Positions 10,979 through 21,336 are shown, counted from the stretch's first letter. The stretch is 64,000 nt of DNA from Azorinus chamasolen (GCA_963576725.1 OY755252.1:42797552-42861551), one strand, 5' to 3'. Notes: generated from the letters alone by a model not told the origin. Translations and numbers: made by a program.

Positions 10979-11268
10979 CAGCTGAACTTCGATATCTGGA
11001 ACTCGGACAACTTGAACTTCGAGATAAGTCGAAGTAAAAGTTCGGTCTACCCGAAATTTACATTACAGAACTGTTCTAAAATGTATCACGACGCATATCT
11101 AGAAAGCACGTGTGACAGCTTAATGCAGGTCGAAAGTAATGCTGTAAACTCCTACAGTAGTTTTCAGCATTACTGAAGAACTGCATTAAGCTGTGAACAT
11201 GAGAAATTGTTCAGATTAGATTGCTTGACCCCTCGAAGTTTAGCATATCGAAGTTCAACTATATTTAC
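10979..11268 (+). mobile_element. Family D MITE, uninterrupted
   Basis: cagctgaacttcgatatctg to atcgaagttcaactata. Carries gacagcttaatgcaggtcga, the empty site for the B insertion seen at 8182. Confidence 0.75.
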
Positions 11269-11559
11269 AGACGCAATTTGATTATAAAAGGCTAAAAGTT
11301 GGACGGATGATGTCCATAAATCAACAATTTATAAATCTGTTAATTTGCGATATCGTTTTGTCATATTGCTGTTGAATCATTGCCTAATATGTGATGTAAC
11401 ACAGTGCTCGTCAACTGCATTTCGATTGTTAAGAATAAGGAAGAAGTAATGTGAAGCTATGAAATTTAACCCAATAAAGACTGTTTGCCAGTCAAGTAGC
11501 GGTTATTGGGATGACACTTAACTGATGTTCTGTATCCGGCCAATCTTGCCAATAATGTT

Positions 11560-11770
11560 TGAATGTAGGTCTAAAGTAGAACCTGTCTTAAGCCGCCATC
11601 AAATAGATGTTTAGTTTAATTATTGGTATGTAAGACAGGCGGTAGCTTAATGCAGGTCAAAAGAAATGAAAAAGGTTCCAATAAAGGTTTTCTGTATTAC
11701 TTTTGCCCTGCATTAAGCAACCATCCAATGTTTAAGACTCCTGTGTTCATTAAATGAATAGCGGCTTAGG
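11560..11770. mobile_element. Family N (pogo-like) fragments, two overlapping
   Basis: gtagaacctgtcttaagccg (an N end), then ggcggtagcttaatgcaggt, tgccctgcattaagcaacca. Tip decayed (ggttccaataaaggttt). Confidence 0.5.
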
Positions 11771-11882
11771 CCAGGTTCTAGTTATTCTATTACAATGTAT
11801 ATCGTCTTCTGTACATGAATAACCTTGTGGAATGCACTAGCCACTATCTCACTCGACAAATTTTGTTGGTTGCTTTTGTGGT

Positions 11883-12090
11883 TTAACCCATTACCTCACA
11901 GGCTATTTTTAATCTACCGAAAGGGATCATTAATTAGAGAAAAGGAAACTTTTAGAATTTTGTAGTTTGAAACCATTGTGATAAATAGAGCATTTGCTCC
12001 TATAGGAGCAATTGCTATATTTATCATAATGGTTTCACAAATGACTTTTACAGAGGCGTCAAAAGTCGTCAATATGAGGGAATGGGTTAA
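11883..12090 (+). mobile_element. Family B MITE
   Basis: TTAA 11883-11886 and 12087-12090. Hairpin 11970-12036. Confidence 0.8.
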
Positions 12091-12093
12091 CCT

Positions 12094-12317
12094 TTAACCC
12101 TTTACCTCATAAAACAAACGTGTTTCACGCACTTGCAAACAGAGTAAACCCAGATCAGACGGCTCCTATAGGATCTCTGTTTGCTAATGAAATATTTAAT
12201 AGATGTGTTTCTTTAGTTTCTAAAATATAATGTTCTACCTTCCATACTTCATTGTTACTGTTTTACCCACGGATATTAAGTAAAATTGGAATAAATATAG
12301 AACATGAAAAGGATTAA
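12094..12317 (+). mobile_element. Family A MITE, right arm shortened
   Basis: TTAA 12094-12097 and 12314-12317. After the tip ggctcctatagg most of the second arm is missing. The element starts 4 bp after the end of the family B copy at 11883. Confidence 0.7.
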
Positions 12318-12329
12318 TCCTAAAACAAT

Positions 12330-12535
12330 TCTGCAAGAAATAATGACATCGTTAATTTTAATTGAAAAAAATATAATGGCTCTGTGACGAGGGATATTGT
12401 TTTATCGTGGCAGAATACGATCTATATATCATAAGCACACACATTGCATGCCGTGATCAGATGGTTGCTATAGGAACCATTTGATCTACGTCTACTCTGT
12501 TTGCAAGGGCTTTAATATGTGTATAAATGGGTTAC
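12330..12535 (-). mobile_element. Family A MITE, decayed
   Basis: Core 12437-12510 with tip tggttgctataggaacca. Ends not clear. Confidence 0.5.
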
Positions 12536-12830
12536 TAATGTCAACATTTATGATTTACCCGATTACCTTCCTGGAGACAGTGCATACAGTTTGAATTTAT
12601 CTAAAGAAGCAGGGAAATCACATAGCTCTCAAAATCTAAGCAGTAGTTAGAGTGTTAAGTCTAGAGCTTATGTTAAGCACTTTTGGTAAGACTTCGCTTA
12701 CATGAATTCTACGTTAAATGTTGTTTTCTAATTTCTGAATCAAATTTGTATCTGTTCAATCCAGTATTTTAAAACAACCTGCTGCATTGTGATTCATTGT
12801 GATGTCGTTTATAATATCACATTATACACA

Positions 12831-13215
12831 GTGAAACCTCTCTATTCAATACATTGCCTTTCTTAACCCTTTCGCTGCCAATGCCGGATCTGTGATTACC
12901 TATGCAAACAGTTTGGATCCAGATGAGACGCCGAGTAACTCGGCGTCTCATCAGGATCCAAACTGTTTGTTACTGTTACTATGTTTTTGAAACAAAAATG
13001 AAGAAAATCAAAAGAATGAAAATTTGTAGCAGACGACAAAGTTAGCAGACGACAGAGTTTGGCAGCGAAAGGGTTAATAGAGACGGCAGATTAATGGGGG
13101 CAAAGGTCACGCAGAAAGCAGAAAGCTCCTTCGGGAGCTTTCTGTGTGACATTCACTCTGCGTTGAGCAACCACATACATGAAACGTTTCCAAATCTTAT
13201 TCACTCAATGTTTTG
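12831..13215 (-). mobile_element. Family N MITE with nested E
   Basis: cacagtgaaacctctctatt, E element, then gggggcaaaggtcacgcaga and perfect tip cagaaagctccttcgggagctttctg split over 13116-13145. Right end eroded. Confidence 0.6.
12863..13077 (+). mobile_element. Family E MITE nested in family N
   Basis: TTAA 12863-12866 and 13074-13077, ends ccctttcgctgccaatgccg / tttggcagcgaaaggg. The hairpin 12902-12970 has arms gcaaacagtttggatccaga and tip cgccgagtaactcggcg, plus the arm mismatch. Confidence 0.8.
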
Positions 13216-13321
13216 GTTAACGATGGTGTATTATATTTTTCGAATGGTCGCAGGCAACCTTTATTGTTGATAATGCCAATAAAACTGCATTGACTGCACT
13301 GTAAGGCAAGTAAATGACACC

Positions 13322-13445
13322 AACTACTGTTCGCCTGTACACATGGTCGTCTGCTCTTAGTGTCAATATGGAAAAATAGTCAAACAGGGAGAGCCACATG
13401 CGAAAAGACACCGCACCAAACACCATCAATATCTTCTCACACAAT
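13322..13445 (-). repeat. Repeat P fragment
   Basis: tatggaaaaatagtcaaaca, gggagagccaca and gacaccgcaccaaac match the other P copies. Confidence 0.45.
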
Positions 13446-13454
13446 ACAAGGAAT

Positions 13455-13600
13455 GTCTAACAGTGCAGATCCTGATGAGACGCCGAGTTACTCTGGACTC
13501 ATCTGTATCCAAACTGTTTTACAAAGCTAATCACAAAATCGCCCATTGAAACCAGTCGTATAAGACGCTTTCCGGTGACTGCGGCGCGGAAATAGTTAAT
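13455..13600 (+). mobile_element. Family M hairpin fragment
   Basis: taacagtgcagatcctgatg, agacgccgagttactctgga, catctgtatccaaactgttt. Confidence 0.45.
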
Positions 13601-13904
13601 TTGTATTCATTATTTACTGACATTTCACTTAATTTAGAGTACATATTCGTTGTATTAGCTTTTGCATTAGCAAGCTATTCCCAGTATATAAATACTGTTA
13701 ATTTTGCACCGTAAAACGGTTCAGACACAAAGCGAAGTCAACATCAGTCCTCGCAATATCAATAGATATTAGTATTTGATCATTAGCCATACACAGTGCA
13801 TAGCAACTGTTATAGTAATATAATTGGTTCAATGTATCGCTATATCAGTAGCCTTGCTGCCTCATTTTCCAGCTGCATGAAAATATATTAACACTTACTC
13901 TGGT
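13601..13904. other. No recognised feature
   Basis: Unique AT-rich spacer. Confidence 0.45.
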
Positions 13905-14012
13905 GTAAAAATAAACCCAGATTTAGACGGCTTCTATAGGATCCGTCTGGTCAGGTTCTGCTCTGTTTGATTGTGATTTAATATAGGTATAAATCTACAG
14001 TTTTTGCCATGG
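13905..14012 (+). mobile_element. Family A MITE, partial
   Basis: Arm aaataaacccagatttagac, tip ggcttctataggatcc, then gttctgctctgtttgattgt. The left end is missing. Confidence 0.5.
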
Positions 14013-14039
14013 CCAAAACCTCCTGTTTTGATAATTATT

Positions 14040-14175
14040 TATACAGTTCTTTCCCAGGGTACATGCCGATTTATTCCCGGCTGAGGAAGATCATGTTGCC
14101 CGAGCCGTTAGGCGAGGGTTACATGGTTTTACCAGCCGGGAATAAATCGTCATGTACCCTGGGAAAGAACTGTAT
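14040..14175. repeat. Long inverted repeat (43-bp arms)
   Basis: atacagttctttcccagggt ... gatttattcccggctg pairs with cagccgggaataaatc ... accctgggaaagaactgtat, one or two mismatches, about 48-bp GC-rich centre. Not related to families A-H. Confidence 0.75.
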
Positions 14176-14469
14176 AATGAATGTATCATACTGCAAAGTT
14201 GTACGGTTTGGATAATTTATATAAATCTATTTTAGCATGTTGAATCACTAAACACGGTAATTTCCCTAAAAGTGCCCCAATACATTATTTCTACCCGAAG
14301 GTATCCGAAGTGATGTGTATTGTATTCCATCGGCGTTCGTGTTATAATAGATGGCTGAACGATACATGTATAATAACTCTCTAAACTGTTTTATTGATCA
14401 TTTCAAACAATGGTGTTTTAATTCATTTCTGCATGTTTGTGTATGCATCAATAGTTGTCTAATATTGTT

Positions 14470-14640
14470 ATATCTTATGGCGCGAACGTCAACGTTAGTA
14501 TTCCGCGACATCAGTGACATCACGTCGTAGACCCGTTACGCCGACGTCACATGTTTGATGCGGTGTCATTCCGTGTGTGGCTCTCCCTGTTTGACTATTT
14601 TTCCATATTTAATAAGTCTTTATTAAAGTATTGAACTTGT
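14470..14640 (+). repeat. Repeat P fragment with CpG/CRE-rich flank
   Basis: The 3' part (gtgtggctctccctgtttga, ctatttttccatatt) is the reverse complement of the P copy at 13370. The 5' part (14470-14550) is unusually CpG-rich, with GACGTCAC at 14543-14550. Confidence 0.45.
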
Positions 14641-14749
14641 AGGTTGCATTTATATTTGCTGTCATAACAATAATGAATTTTGCTACTGTTTAGCCGAGTG
14701 GAGAAGTCAGTCATTGTTTCTGACCATGAATATGTGGGGCCTGCCATGG

Positions 14750-14870
14750 GGAATTTCTATGTACCCTGTCAGCTCACAGGGTACATGGACTCATGTACAC
14801 GGCTAGTTAACCAATCAGAAGTGAGGATTTTACTTTGCAGTATAATAAATGGCGTTATAACAATCAGTCT
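14750..14870 (+). repeat. Interspersed repeat K end with short palindrome
   Basis: Contains the inverted pair atgtaccctgt/acagggtacat and ends gaggattttactttgcagta. This terminal block reappears inverted at 35095. Confidence 0.5.
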
Positions 14871-14904
14871 TATTAATATTCATGCAGTCGTAATTTCTTT
14901 AAAG

Positions 14905-15000
14905 TATTGACCGAGACTCAAACAACTTGGATCCCGATGACTCATCTGGGTCTACAATGTTTGCAATTGATTGCTCTTTATCGTGATTAGCGATAAGTTG
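14905..15000 (-). mobile_element. Family M hairpin fragment
   Basis: gaccgagactcaaacaactt, ggatcccgatgactcatctg, caatgtttgcaattg. Confidence 0.4.
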
Positions 15001-15060
15001 AATTCGCATATACAAGCCTTGTTCTAAACATATGTTAACATAAACCGTTAATTGGAGAAA

Positions 15061-15240
15061 AATAACCTTTTCGCTGCCAAATCTTCATTCTTTTTTTCTT
15101 CATTATTATTATTTCGAAGAACATGATCACAACAACAAACGGTTTGGGTCCTGATGAGACGCCGAGTTACTCGGCGTCTCATATGGATCCAAACTGTTTG
15201 CATAGGTACTCGCAGATGGACATTGGCAGCCAAATAGTTA
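15061..15240 (-). mobile_element. Family E MITE
   Basis: aaccttttcgctgccaaatc, hairpin 15136-15202, right TTAA 15237-15240. Confidence 0.7.
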
Positions 15241-15425
15241 ACTTAATCGCTGAGATTGTATTTAGTTTCACGTTGGTAACTGTTTTCCAGCTAAGCTCGA
15301 CTCGGCGTCTCTTCAAAATTTAAGCTATTTGACACTCGAGAAATTGTTTCTCATAAGTTTAATCGAATCGTACGCAGTCAAAACTGCACCAGATCTGTGT
15401 AGACATATTTTGTTTTACAGGAAAC
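15241..15425. mobile_element. Family M MITE, left arm eroded
   Basis: ctcggcgtctcttcaaaatt, gacactcgagaaattgtttc, taagtttaatcgaatcgtac. Supplies the uninterrupted site for the F insertion at 16122. Confidence 0.55.
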
Positions 15426-15584
15426 ACTAAATTCGATGATGTCATTGCTATTTGTGACATACATTGATGAACAAACCAGTGATTCACACCATAAACCTTT
15501 ACCCACTGTAAACAAGAGCTACATGTAATGTTTTCTCAATGTTTAAATCTTTGTTCAATTTTGACTACAGATTGCGCTTTTGAG

Positions 15585-15790
15585 AAACTGTTGACCGAAT
15601 GTCAGACATATTGGCTCTGGATGAGTCGCCGAGCTACTGTTGACCGAATGTCAGACAGATTGGATCTGGGTGAGTCGCCGTGCTACTGTTGACCGAATGT
15701 CAGACAGATTGGCTCTGGATGAGTCGCCTAGCTACTGTTGACCGAATGTCAGACAGATTGGTTCTGGATGAGTCGCTAAGCTACTCGGTG
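15585..15790 (+). repeat. 49-bp tandem repeat, 4 units
   Basis: Unit actgttgaccgaatgtcaga + cagattggctctggatgagt + cgccgagct. Units differ by point changes. Derived from family M core sequence. Confidence 0.8.
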
Positions 15791-15976
15791 TCTCATCAGG
15801 CTCTTGCATATGTAAGGCAGGTCTCGGATAGTAGAATGAGGGCTATATGAAAAAAAATTAGCACGTATGAAATAATTATTTTTTATTACTTTTATAAGCG
15901 ATGCTTAATAGTTAGGGAAGAGTGTTGGGGGAATCATAAATCTATTTAGAGTGAAAATTCTGATACATACTTTTAT

Positions 15977-16450
15977 CCCCAGCAGAAACTCAACTCTTAT
16001 CCCGCCATCTTCGACTTACCTCGTATTTTAAAACAGTTTGGATCCAGATGAAATGCCGAGTTACTCGGCGTCTAATCAGAATCCAACCTGTTTGACACTC
16101 GATCAATAGTTTCCCAAACATTTAACCCTTCGCTTGCTATTCACGTCAATATACCTACCTGTAAATAGTGAAGACCCAGATGAGACAGCTCCTACAGGAG
16201 CTGTCTCATCAGGGTCTGCACTACATGTATTTACAAATTGATTGTGCGACCAGTGTACTCCACAGCAGTGATTGCACAGTGAAATACTTGTACACAGTGA
16301 AGATATATGTAATTATACAACAGGGCATGGGTAAAGAAGGAGACACGTATTTTAAAACTCAGCAAGCGAAGGGTTAATCGAATCTTGGAGTCAGCATTGC
16401 ATAAACTTCAAATTTGAGAAGACAGTATTTTCTCCACAGCAGGATAAGGG
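15977..16450 (+). mobile_element. Family M MITE with nested F
   Basis: cttatcccgccatcttcgac, hairpin 16032-16093 (gagttactcggcgtctaatc), the F element, then tcgaatcttggagtcagcat and cagcaggataagggtaaa. Confidence 0.65.
16122..16377 (+). mobile_element. Family F TTAA MITE nested in family M
   Basis: TTAA 16122-16125 and 16374-16377, ends cccttcgcttgctattcacg / cagcaagcgaaggg. Hairpin 16165-16225 with tip cagctcctacaggagctg. The empty M site is seen at about 15360. Confidence 0.8.
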
Positions 16451-16782
16451 TAAAGAAAAATATGCAAATATCAAAATATATCAAACTAATGTGTATCTGA
16501 GGGCAATGAAAATCAAATTAGCCTGCTTGGAATGAATCGCTTAACGATGTAAATTCGTGGGGCAATATTGTTTATCGTTACAGAACTGTTTCTGGAAAGA
16601 GCATAATTCCCCAAAGCTTATTCCATATGGTTCTAACATTATTCATAACAGCTACATTGTCTTATCCTCTGTTATACCATTCAACAGGGAATCGCCAAAA
16701 TGTGAATCAATGGCTGATATTATTTGCTAACGTCAAAAATCAACTTTTACCACGATGTGAAGAAATAATGACTAGTCTTGTA
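16451..16782. other. No recognised feature
   Basis: Unique spacer. The 68-codon frame at 16627 runs into a family D end and is not convincing. Confidence 0.45.
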
Positions 16783-17096
16783 CTGTTGAACTTCAATAAT
16801 TCGAAAGGGACCATACGAATTAGTTCGAGATAACAGACGCTCGAGTCATCCGATTTCTAATCTGGACAATTTCTCAAGTTCACAGCGTAATCCAAGTCAA
16901 CAGAAATGCTGAAACTCCTGTAGGGTTAACAGCATTACTTTAAACTTGCATTAAGCTGTCACATGCGTATCTAGATATGCGTAGAGATGTATGTTTGAAC
17001 AATTCTGTATTATAAACTTTGAAAGGATCTAACCTTTAGTTCGAGTTATTCAGAAGTTCGAGTTATCTGAGTTCGAGATTTTGAAGTTCAGCTGTG
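16783..17096 (-). mobile_element. Family D MITE, reverse orientation
   Basis: gttgaacttcaataattcga to gagattttgaagttcagctg. The core tip is decayed (ctcctgtagggttaac). Confidence 0.7.
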
Positions 17097-17099
17097 CAA

Positions 17100-17235
17100 A
17101 TTTGACTACTTAAGATTCGAACAAAAAACTTCTGAGAAACTTTTGACCGAGTGTCAAACAACTTGGACTTTGATTAGGTACTCGGCATCTCATCTGGATC
17201 CAAACTGTTGGCAAATGCGATTCAGGTCTCAGATA
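17100..17235 (+). mobile_element. Family M hairpin fragment
   Basis: ctgagaaacttttgaccgag, ggtactcggcatctcatctg, gatccaaactgttggcaaat. Confidence 0.45.
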
Positions 17236-17504
17236 GGGGAATACGTTTTCGAGTATTAAGACTAGCATTACTGCTGTAACATCTATTTTATTATTTAAAA
17301 ATAGTTTTAATTGAAACGTTATTTGGTTCATTTTTATACTTTAAAAGTTTTCCTAATTGAGGAACAGCATTTACACTTACCAGCTGTCGAGTTATCTTGT
17401 GTGTCTATTTCTGATTTACACTGTTCGACGCTGAAGTTTTAAAACGAACTATTACATAATTCAAATGAGTTACAGTGGATTTGCAGAGATTTTGTAACAT
17501 GACA

Positions 17505-17575
17505 ACAGTTCAGCCCCTAATCAGATTGCTCCTCCAGGAGCCCTCTCATCTTGGTCTTCACTGTTTGCAAAGGTC
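17505..17575 (-). mobile_element. Family O core fragment
   Basis: cccctaatcagattgctcct and gagccctctcatcttggtct, cactgtttgcaaagg. Confidence 0.4.
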
Positions 17576-17724
17576 ATTAGTGACTTGTTTTCCACAGTGA
17601 AAGAGTAAACACGTCACATTTAGCAGATTAAGAGTTAAACATTGTGCTGTAAAACTGATACTACAAATAATCTGCTACATTTTACATTAAAAACAATTGA
17701 GCATCTTTGAGCGAGTGCCTAACA

Positions 17725-17965
17725 GTTTGGATCCTGATTTGACACATGTATAGCGAAGCTGTTACACTCAGTACTGATTTGACACGTGTATAGCGAAGCT
17801 GTTGCACTCAGTACTGATTTGACACGTGTATAGCTGTTACACTCACTACTGATTTGACACGTGTATAGCGAAGCTGTTACACTCACTACTGATTTGACAC
17901 GTGTATAGCGAAGCTGTTACACTCAGTACTGATTTGACACGTGTATAGCGAAGCTGTTACACTAA
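17725..17965 (+). repeat. 40-bp tandem repeat, about 6 units
   Basis: Unit actgatttgacacgtgtata + gcgaagctgttacactcagt. One unit lacks gcga. Lies inside a family M element. Confidence 0.85.
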
Positions 17966-18044
17966 ATAAATAAGTTCTCGAAAATGTTTCGAATTGGAAG
18001 TAGTCCAAATTGCACCAGATCAAGATTTAAGCAGACATATAGTG

Positions 18045-18273
18045 TTAAACCATTCCCTCCTAGGCTCTTTTTAGACCCAACCTCTTTCATTAAATCTACC
18101 AAAAAGGAGCATTTACTATAAGAAAGACAAACTTTACAATTGTGTAGTTTTTTAAACCATTGTGGCAAATAGAGCATTTGCTCCTATGGAGCAAATCTCT
18201 ATTTATTACAATGGTTTCATAAAGTGATTTTTACAGAGATGTCAAAAGATGTCAATACGAGGAACTGGGTTAA
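18045..18273 (+). mobile_element. Family B MITE inside family M
   Basis: TTAA 18045-18048 and 18270-18273. Left flank gcagacatatagtg is M sequence and the right flank resumes gggataaat. Confidence 0.75.
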
Positions 18274-18507
18274 GGGATAAATAAACACACTTGTAAATTC
18301 AAATATCTGAAAACTTACAATCTCATCACTAGGCCACGGTTAATATGATAAGGGGAACTAATGTACAGTACTCCCTGCAGACACAATATAAACATTTACA
18401 TCATCCAGACAACAATATAGTTAAGATAGTGAATATATTATAAATGTATCAGAGTTTATAGAAATGATACAATCATTGAGTTATCTACTCTTGTGATGCC
18501 AATGTGA

Positions 18508-18515
18508 TGACGTCA
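18508..18515. promoter_or_regulatory. Perfect cAMP-response element palindrome
   Basis: TGACGTCA, followed 20 bp later by tgtcgtcaca. No adjacent gene was recognised, so function is open. Confidence 0.3.
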
Positions 18516-18622
18516 TGTTTTCCTTGTCATGTCGTCACAGAATTAGAGATCTTATGTCAGCAAAAATAAGAGTTGTTCGTTCCTAAATTAGGTCAATCGG
18601 ATCTCTGACTGGTAATAAATTC

Positions 18623-18742
18623 GTTACACGGAAATTTGGTAGGGTGTACGGGCTGGTATGACCGGGTTAGATCACGTATTTCAGGATACAGGATCTAACC
18701 CGGTCATACCAGCCCGTACACCCTGCCAAATTTCCGTGTAAC
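18623..18742. repeat. Long inverted repeat (51-bp arms)
   Basis: Left arm 18623-18673 (gttacacggaaatttgg ... gaccgggttagatc), right arm 18692-18742, one mismatch in 51, 18-bp spacer. GC content is clearly above the surroundings. Confidence 0.85.
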
Positions 18743-18769
18743 TAATAATACCTATGTTCAATCATGTTA

Positions 18770-18935
18770 CAGAGTTCCAGATAAAAGTGCGTACCAAAAT
18801 TCTAAAAATCTGCATTTCTCCACCAAACCCTATACCGTGACCACTCTTTAGAATCGTCTCTTCGAGAAAGTGGTCACAGTATAGGTTTTGTTTGAGAATG
18901 TTTACATGTACACATCTTATCTGGTCCTCTGATAC
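18770..18935 (+). mobile_element. Family G MITE
   Basis: cagagttccagataaaagtg, hairpin 18815-18890 (tgaccactctttagaatcgt / tcgagaaagtggtcacagta), right end cttatctggtcctctg. Confidence 0.65.
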
Positions 18936-19109
18936 ATATGTATTGTATGAGTTTATCGTAATGTAGTGCGTTACTGCGAAACACATTGTTTCCTAATTTC
19001 CTATAATTTCGTAACTACGCTTTAAATTGTTACGAATAAGTGGCTTATTTTGAATTCATAATTGTATCAATTACGTCAAACTAATACCCTAATATCATAC
19101 TTCTTTGAC

Positions 19110-19318
19110 GTTTTAAACCCTTACCTCATGGATTTTCATTAACAGTATATTAATAACACCAAGGATATTAAATAGATGAAATTAAAAATGACATATGAAC
19201 CCAGCAAACGTTTGTCATACCAGAAACTGTAGAATCATATCAGAATGTTTCCCTATCAGACGGATCCTACCGGGGTCACAAAACGCGTATTTGTAGAGTA
19301 AATGTTTAAGCAAATAGT
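19110..19318 (-). mobile_element. Family A MITE, core reduced
   Basis: Left end aacccttacctcatggattt, then gtagaatcatatcagaatg. Only cagacggatcctaccggg is left of the hairpin. Confidence 0.5.
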
Positions 19319-19432
19319 GAATGTTGATTTCATAGGGGAACTTTATGGGAAATATGTGTTCCATGACAAGTACAAGCTCATATGGTTGTGTTGGTGTTTT
19401 CTTTACTCTTGTTTTAATTTGATTTGATTGCT

Positions 19433-19550
19433 TAACCCTTTCCCTGTTATGATGCCTAACAGGATGTTTTGGGTCAGACAGTAATTGTAAAATCATATCT
19501 ATATCATGTCATAGGCAAACAGAGCTGATCCTGATCTACTCCGTTTACTT
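19433..19550 (-). mobile_element. Family A MITE, truncated at a hairpin
   Basis: ttaaccctttccctgttatg to gatctactccgtttacttaa. The copy stops where the perfect hairpin at 19551 begins. Confidence 0.55.
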
Positions 19551-19635
19551 AAGAAATGAATGACGTGCTCCCGGTGTTCATGAGGTTATGCGCTGCATAA
19601 CCTCATGAACACCGGGAGCACGTCATTTATTTCTT
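19551..19635. repeat. Near-perfect hairpin (41-bp arms, 3-nt loop)
   Basis: Left arm 19551-19591, loop gct, right arm 19595-19635, one mismatch. Contains gacgtgctcccggtgttcat and its complement. Confidence 0.85.
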
Positions 19636-19772
19636 ATATTTATATTCCATTGTATTTCTTATATTTCAACGGATTTTTTTTTAAATATTATTTACCGGTC
19701 ACGTAATAGCCGCTATCTAGGTCGTTGCCAGGTTCGTTTCTAACGTAGTAGGATTGTTGGAGATAACGCTCC

Positions 19773-19812
19773 TTACGTCACGTGTACATAACACGGAAGT
19801 GACGTTACGTAG
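19773..19812. promoter_or_regulatory. CRE/E-box-like dyad
   Basis: TTACGTCACGTG (includes CACGTG) and, inverted 15 bp later, GTGACGTTACGTA. The region 19690-19830 is CpG-rich compared with its surroundings. Confidence 0.3.
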
Positions 19813-20195
19813 CTTGGGAACAGACGTTGATTAATAGAGTTTGAATGTAGTACGCAAAGAGAGAATTGAGAGAAGTAAATTGTGTCAATCATCTATTCCC
19901 GTCCCATATAGACAAGGATCTCTATATATGGTATGAAAAATAGTCCCAAACACATATTATAAATATAGAATGAATACAAGATTTTAATCAGTAAATTGTC
20001 CAGCGGAATTCTGGGAAAAGGAGAACCGACTCAAATCGGTATTGAAATGAACGTTCATGGGAAAATGCAACTTTCTTTTTAGAATAAGGTTATATAAGGA
20101 CGTTGCAGGGCGAATGTAAATATAAATGCATGGAAAAAAAGATATAATTACTGTAAGGAACATTTACAACATCATTTTGAACAGTGTTTTTATCA

Positions 20196-20425
20196 TTACA
20201 GAAAACATAGAATCAGATCTATATAATTCCATAAGAAAACAGAACAGATCCTAATCACACAAATCCTATAGAAGCAGTCTGATCTGGGGCTTCTGTCTGT
20301 GTCTAGCAGGTAGTGGGTAAACGGTGACCACCAAAGACAAATGCACGCCTGGAGAAGGGGTTCGGAACTCCGGGTCCTGGTTCTTGAACGTACCCAGTGT
20401 GGTCTACTGTTAACAAAAACCAAGG
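20196..20425 (-). mobile_element. Family A MITE with an inserted unknown segment
   Basis: Normal up to the tip (20260-20285), then about 110 bp of foreign, GC-richer sequence (20300-20405) before tgtggtctactgttaacaaa resumes the second arm. Confidence 0.5.
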
Positions 20426-20852
20426 CACATCATCATGACACCAATTACTATAAGTACCCTTATAATGTTGCGCGTTTTAATCATGTATACACTTGAGTGG
20501 AATGCAAATCCTCAAAATGTTGCCTGCTCAATTCTAATTTGTTTTAGTCATAACTTTCATCTAGTTCATTTAGTATCAGTTTTAGGGAGTCTAAGGTCGG
20601 GTGACAAATTGATTGATCCTGACCACCCACTCATTTACTAAAGGTCTGATCTAGATTCAAGCGATTCACAAATGCTCCTCCAGTAATTAGTTGTAGGTTG
20701 ATGATTCAATGGAGTCAATAATGCCGCTTGACCTGATTTTATAATTATATATTCTACGGTAAATAACTCCCTAAACTCTCTTATTTGGTATCATAATTTA
20801 GTTTATTTGTTCTGTATACAATGAAATAAGGCATACGGTCATGTCCAAATGT

Positions 20853-21053
20853 TTAACTCTTGATTGCGGGTTCATTGTCATTTGCAAACAGTGTAGACCC
20901 AGATCAGAGGGCTCCTAGAGGAGCCCTCTGATCAGGGTCTGCACTGTTTGTCATTCAAAATCATCTAGCAAGGTTAAGATAGTGAGTGAACTGTGTAGTT
21001 TGATGCTAAAGGTTTATTCCATTCATTAAATCTTCAGCATTGTAAGGGTTATG
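20853..21053 (+). mobile_element. Family O TTAA MITE, reference copy
   Basis: TTAA 20853-20856. Hairpin 20883-20950, arms gcaaacagtgtagacccaga / gatcagggtctgcactgttt, tip agggctcctagaggagccct. Right end tgtaagggtta. Confidence 0.7.
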
Positions 21054-21145
21054 GAAAGTAAGCTAATTGCTATAGCCTACTGGTTACAAACGATGCTTTA
21101 TTACTAACTGGTTCCTCTGAACACAGTATCGCTCGTCTAATGCTT

Positions 21146-21336
21146 GAACTCTTTCGACGCCAACCGTTGTCGTCTGCTACAATATTCGTTTGAATGATAT
21201 TCCCCACTGTTTCTTTCTAATACATTATGACAGTAGCAAAGAGTTTGGAATTTGGATTTACTCGATGTTGTTTCATCTGGACCAAAGCTGATTGCAAGGG
21301 TAATCAAAGATGCAAAATTGGCAGCGAAAGAGTTAA
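21146..21336. mobile_element. Family E MITE, hairpin eroded
   Basis: gaactctttcgacgccaacc to ttggcagcgaaagagttaa. Hairpin reduced to tttactcgatgttgtttcat. Confidence 0.6.

Noticed and set aside
10859..11176. 105-codon frame
   Set aside because: Lies across an M end and a family D element.
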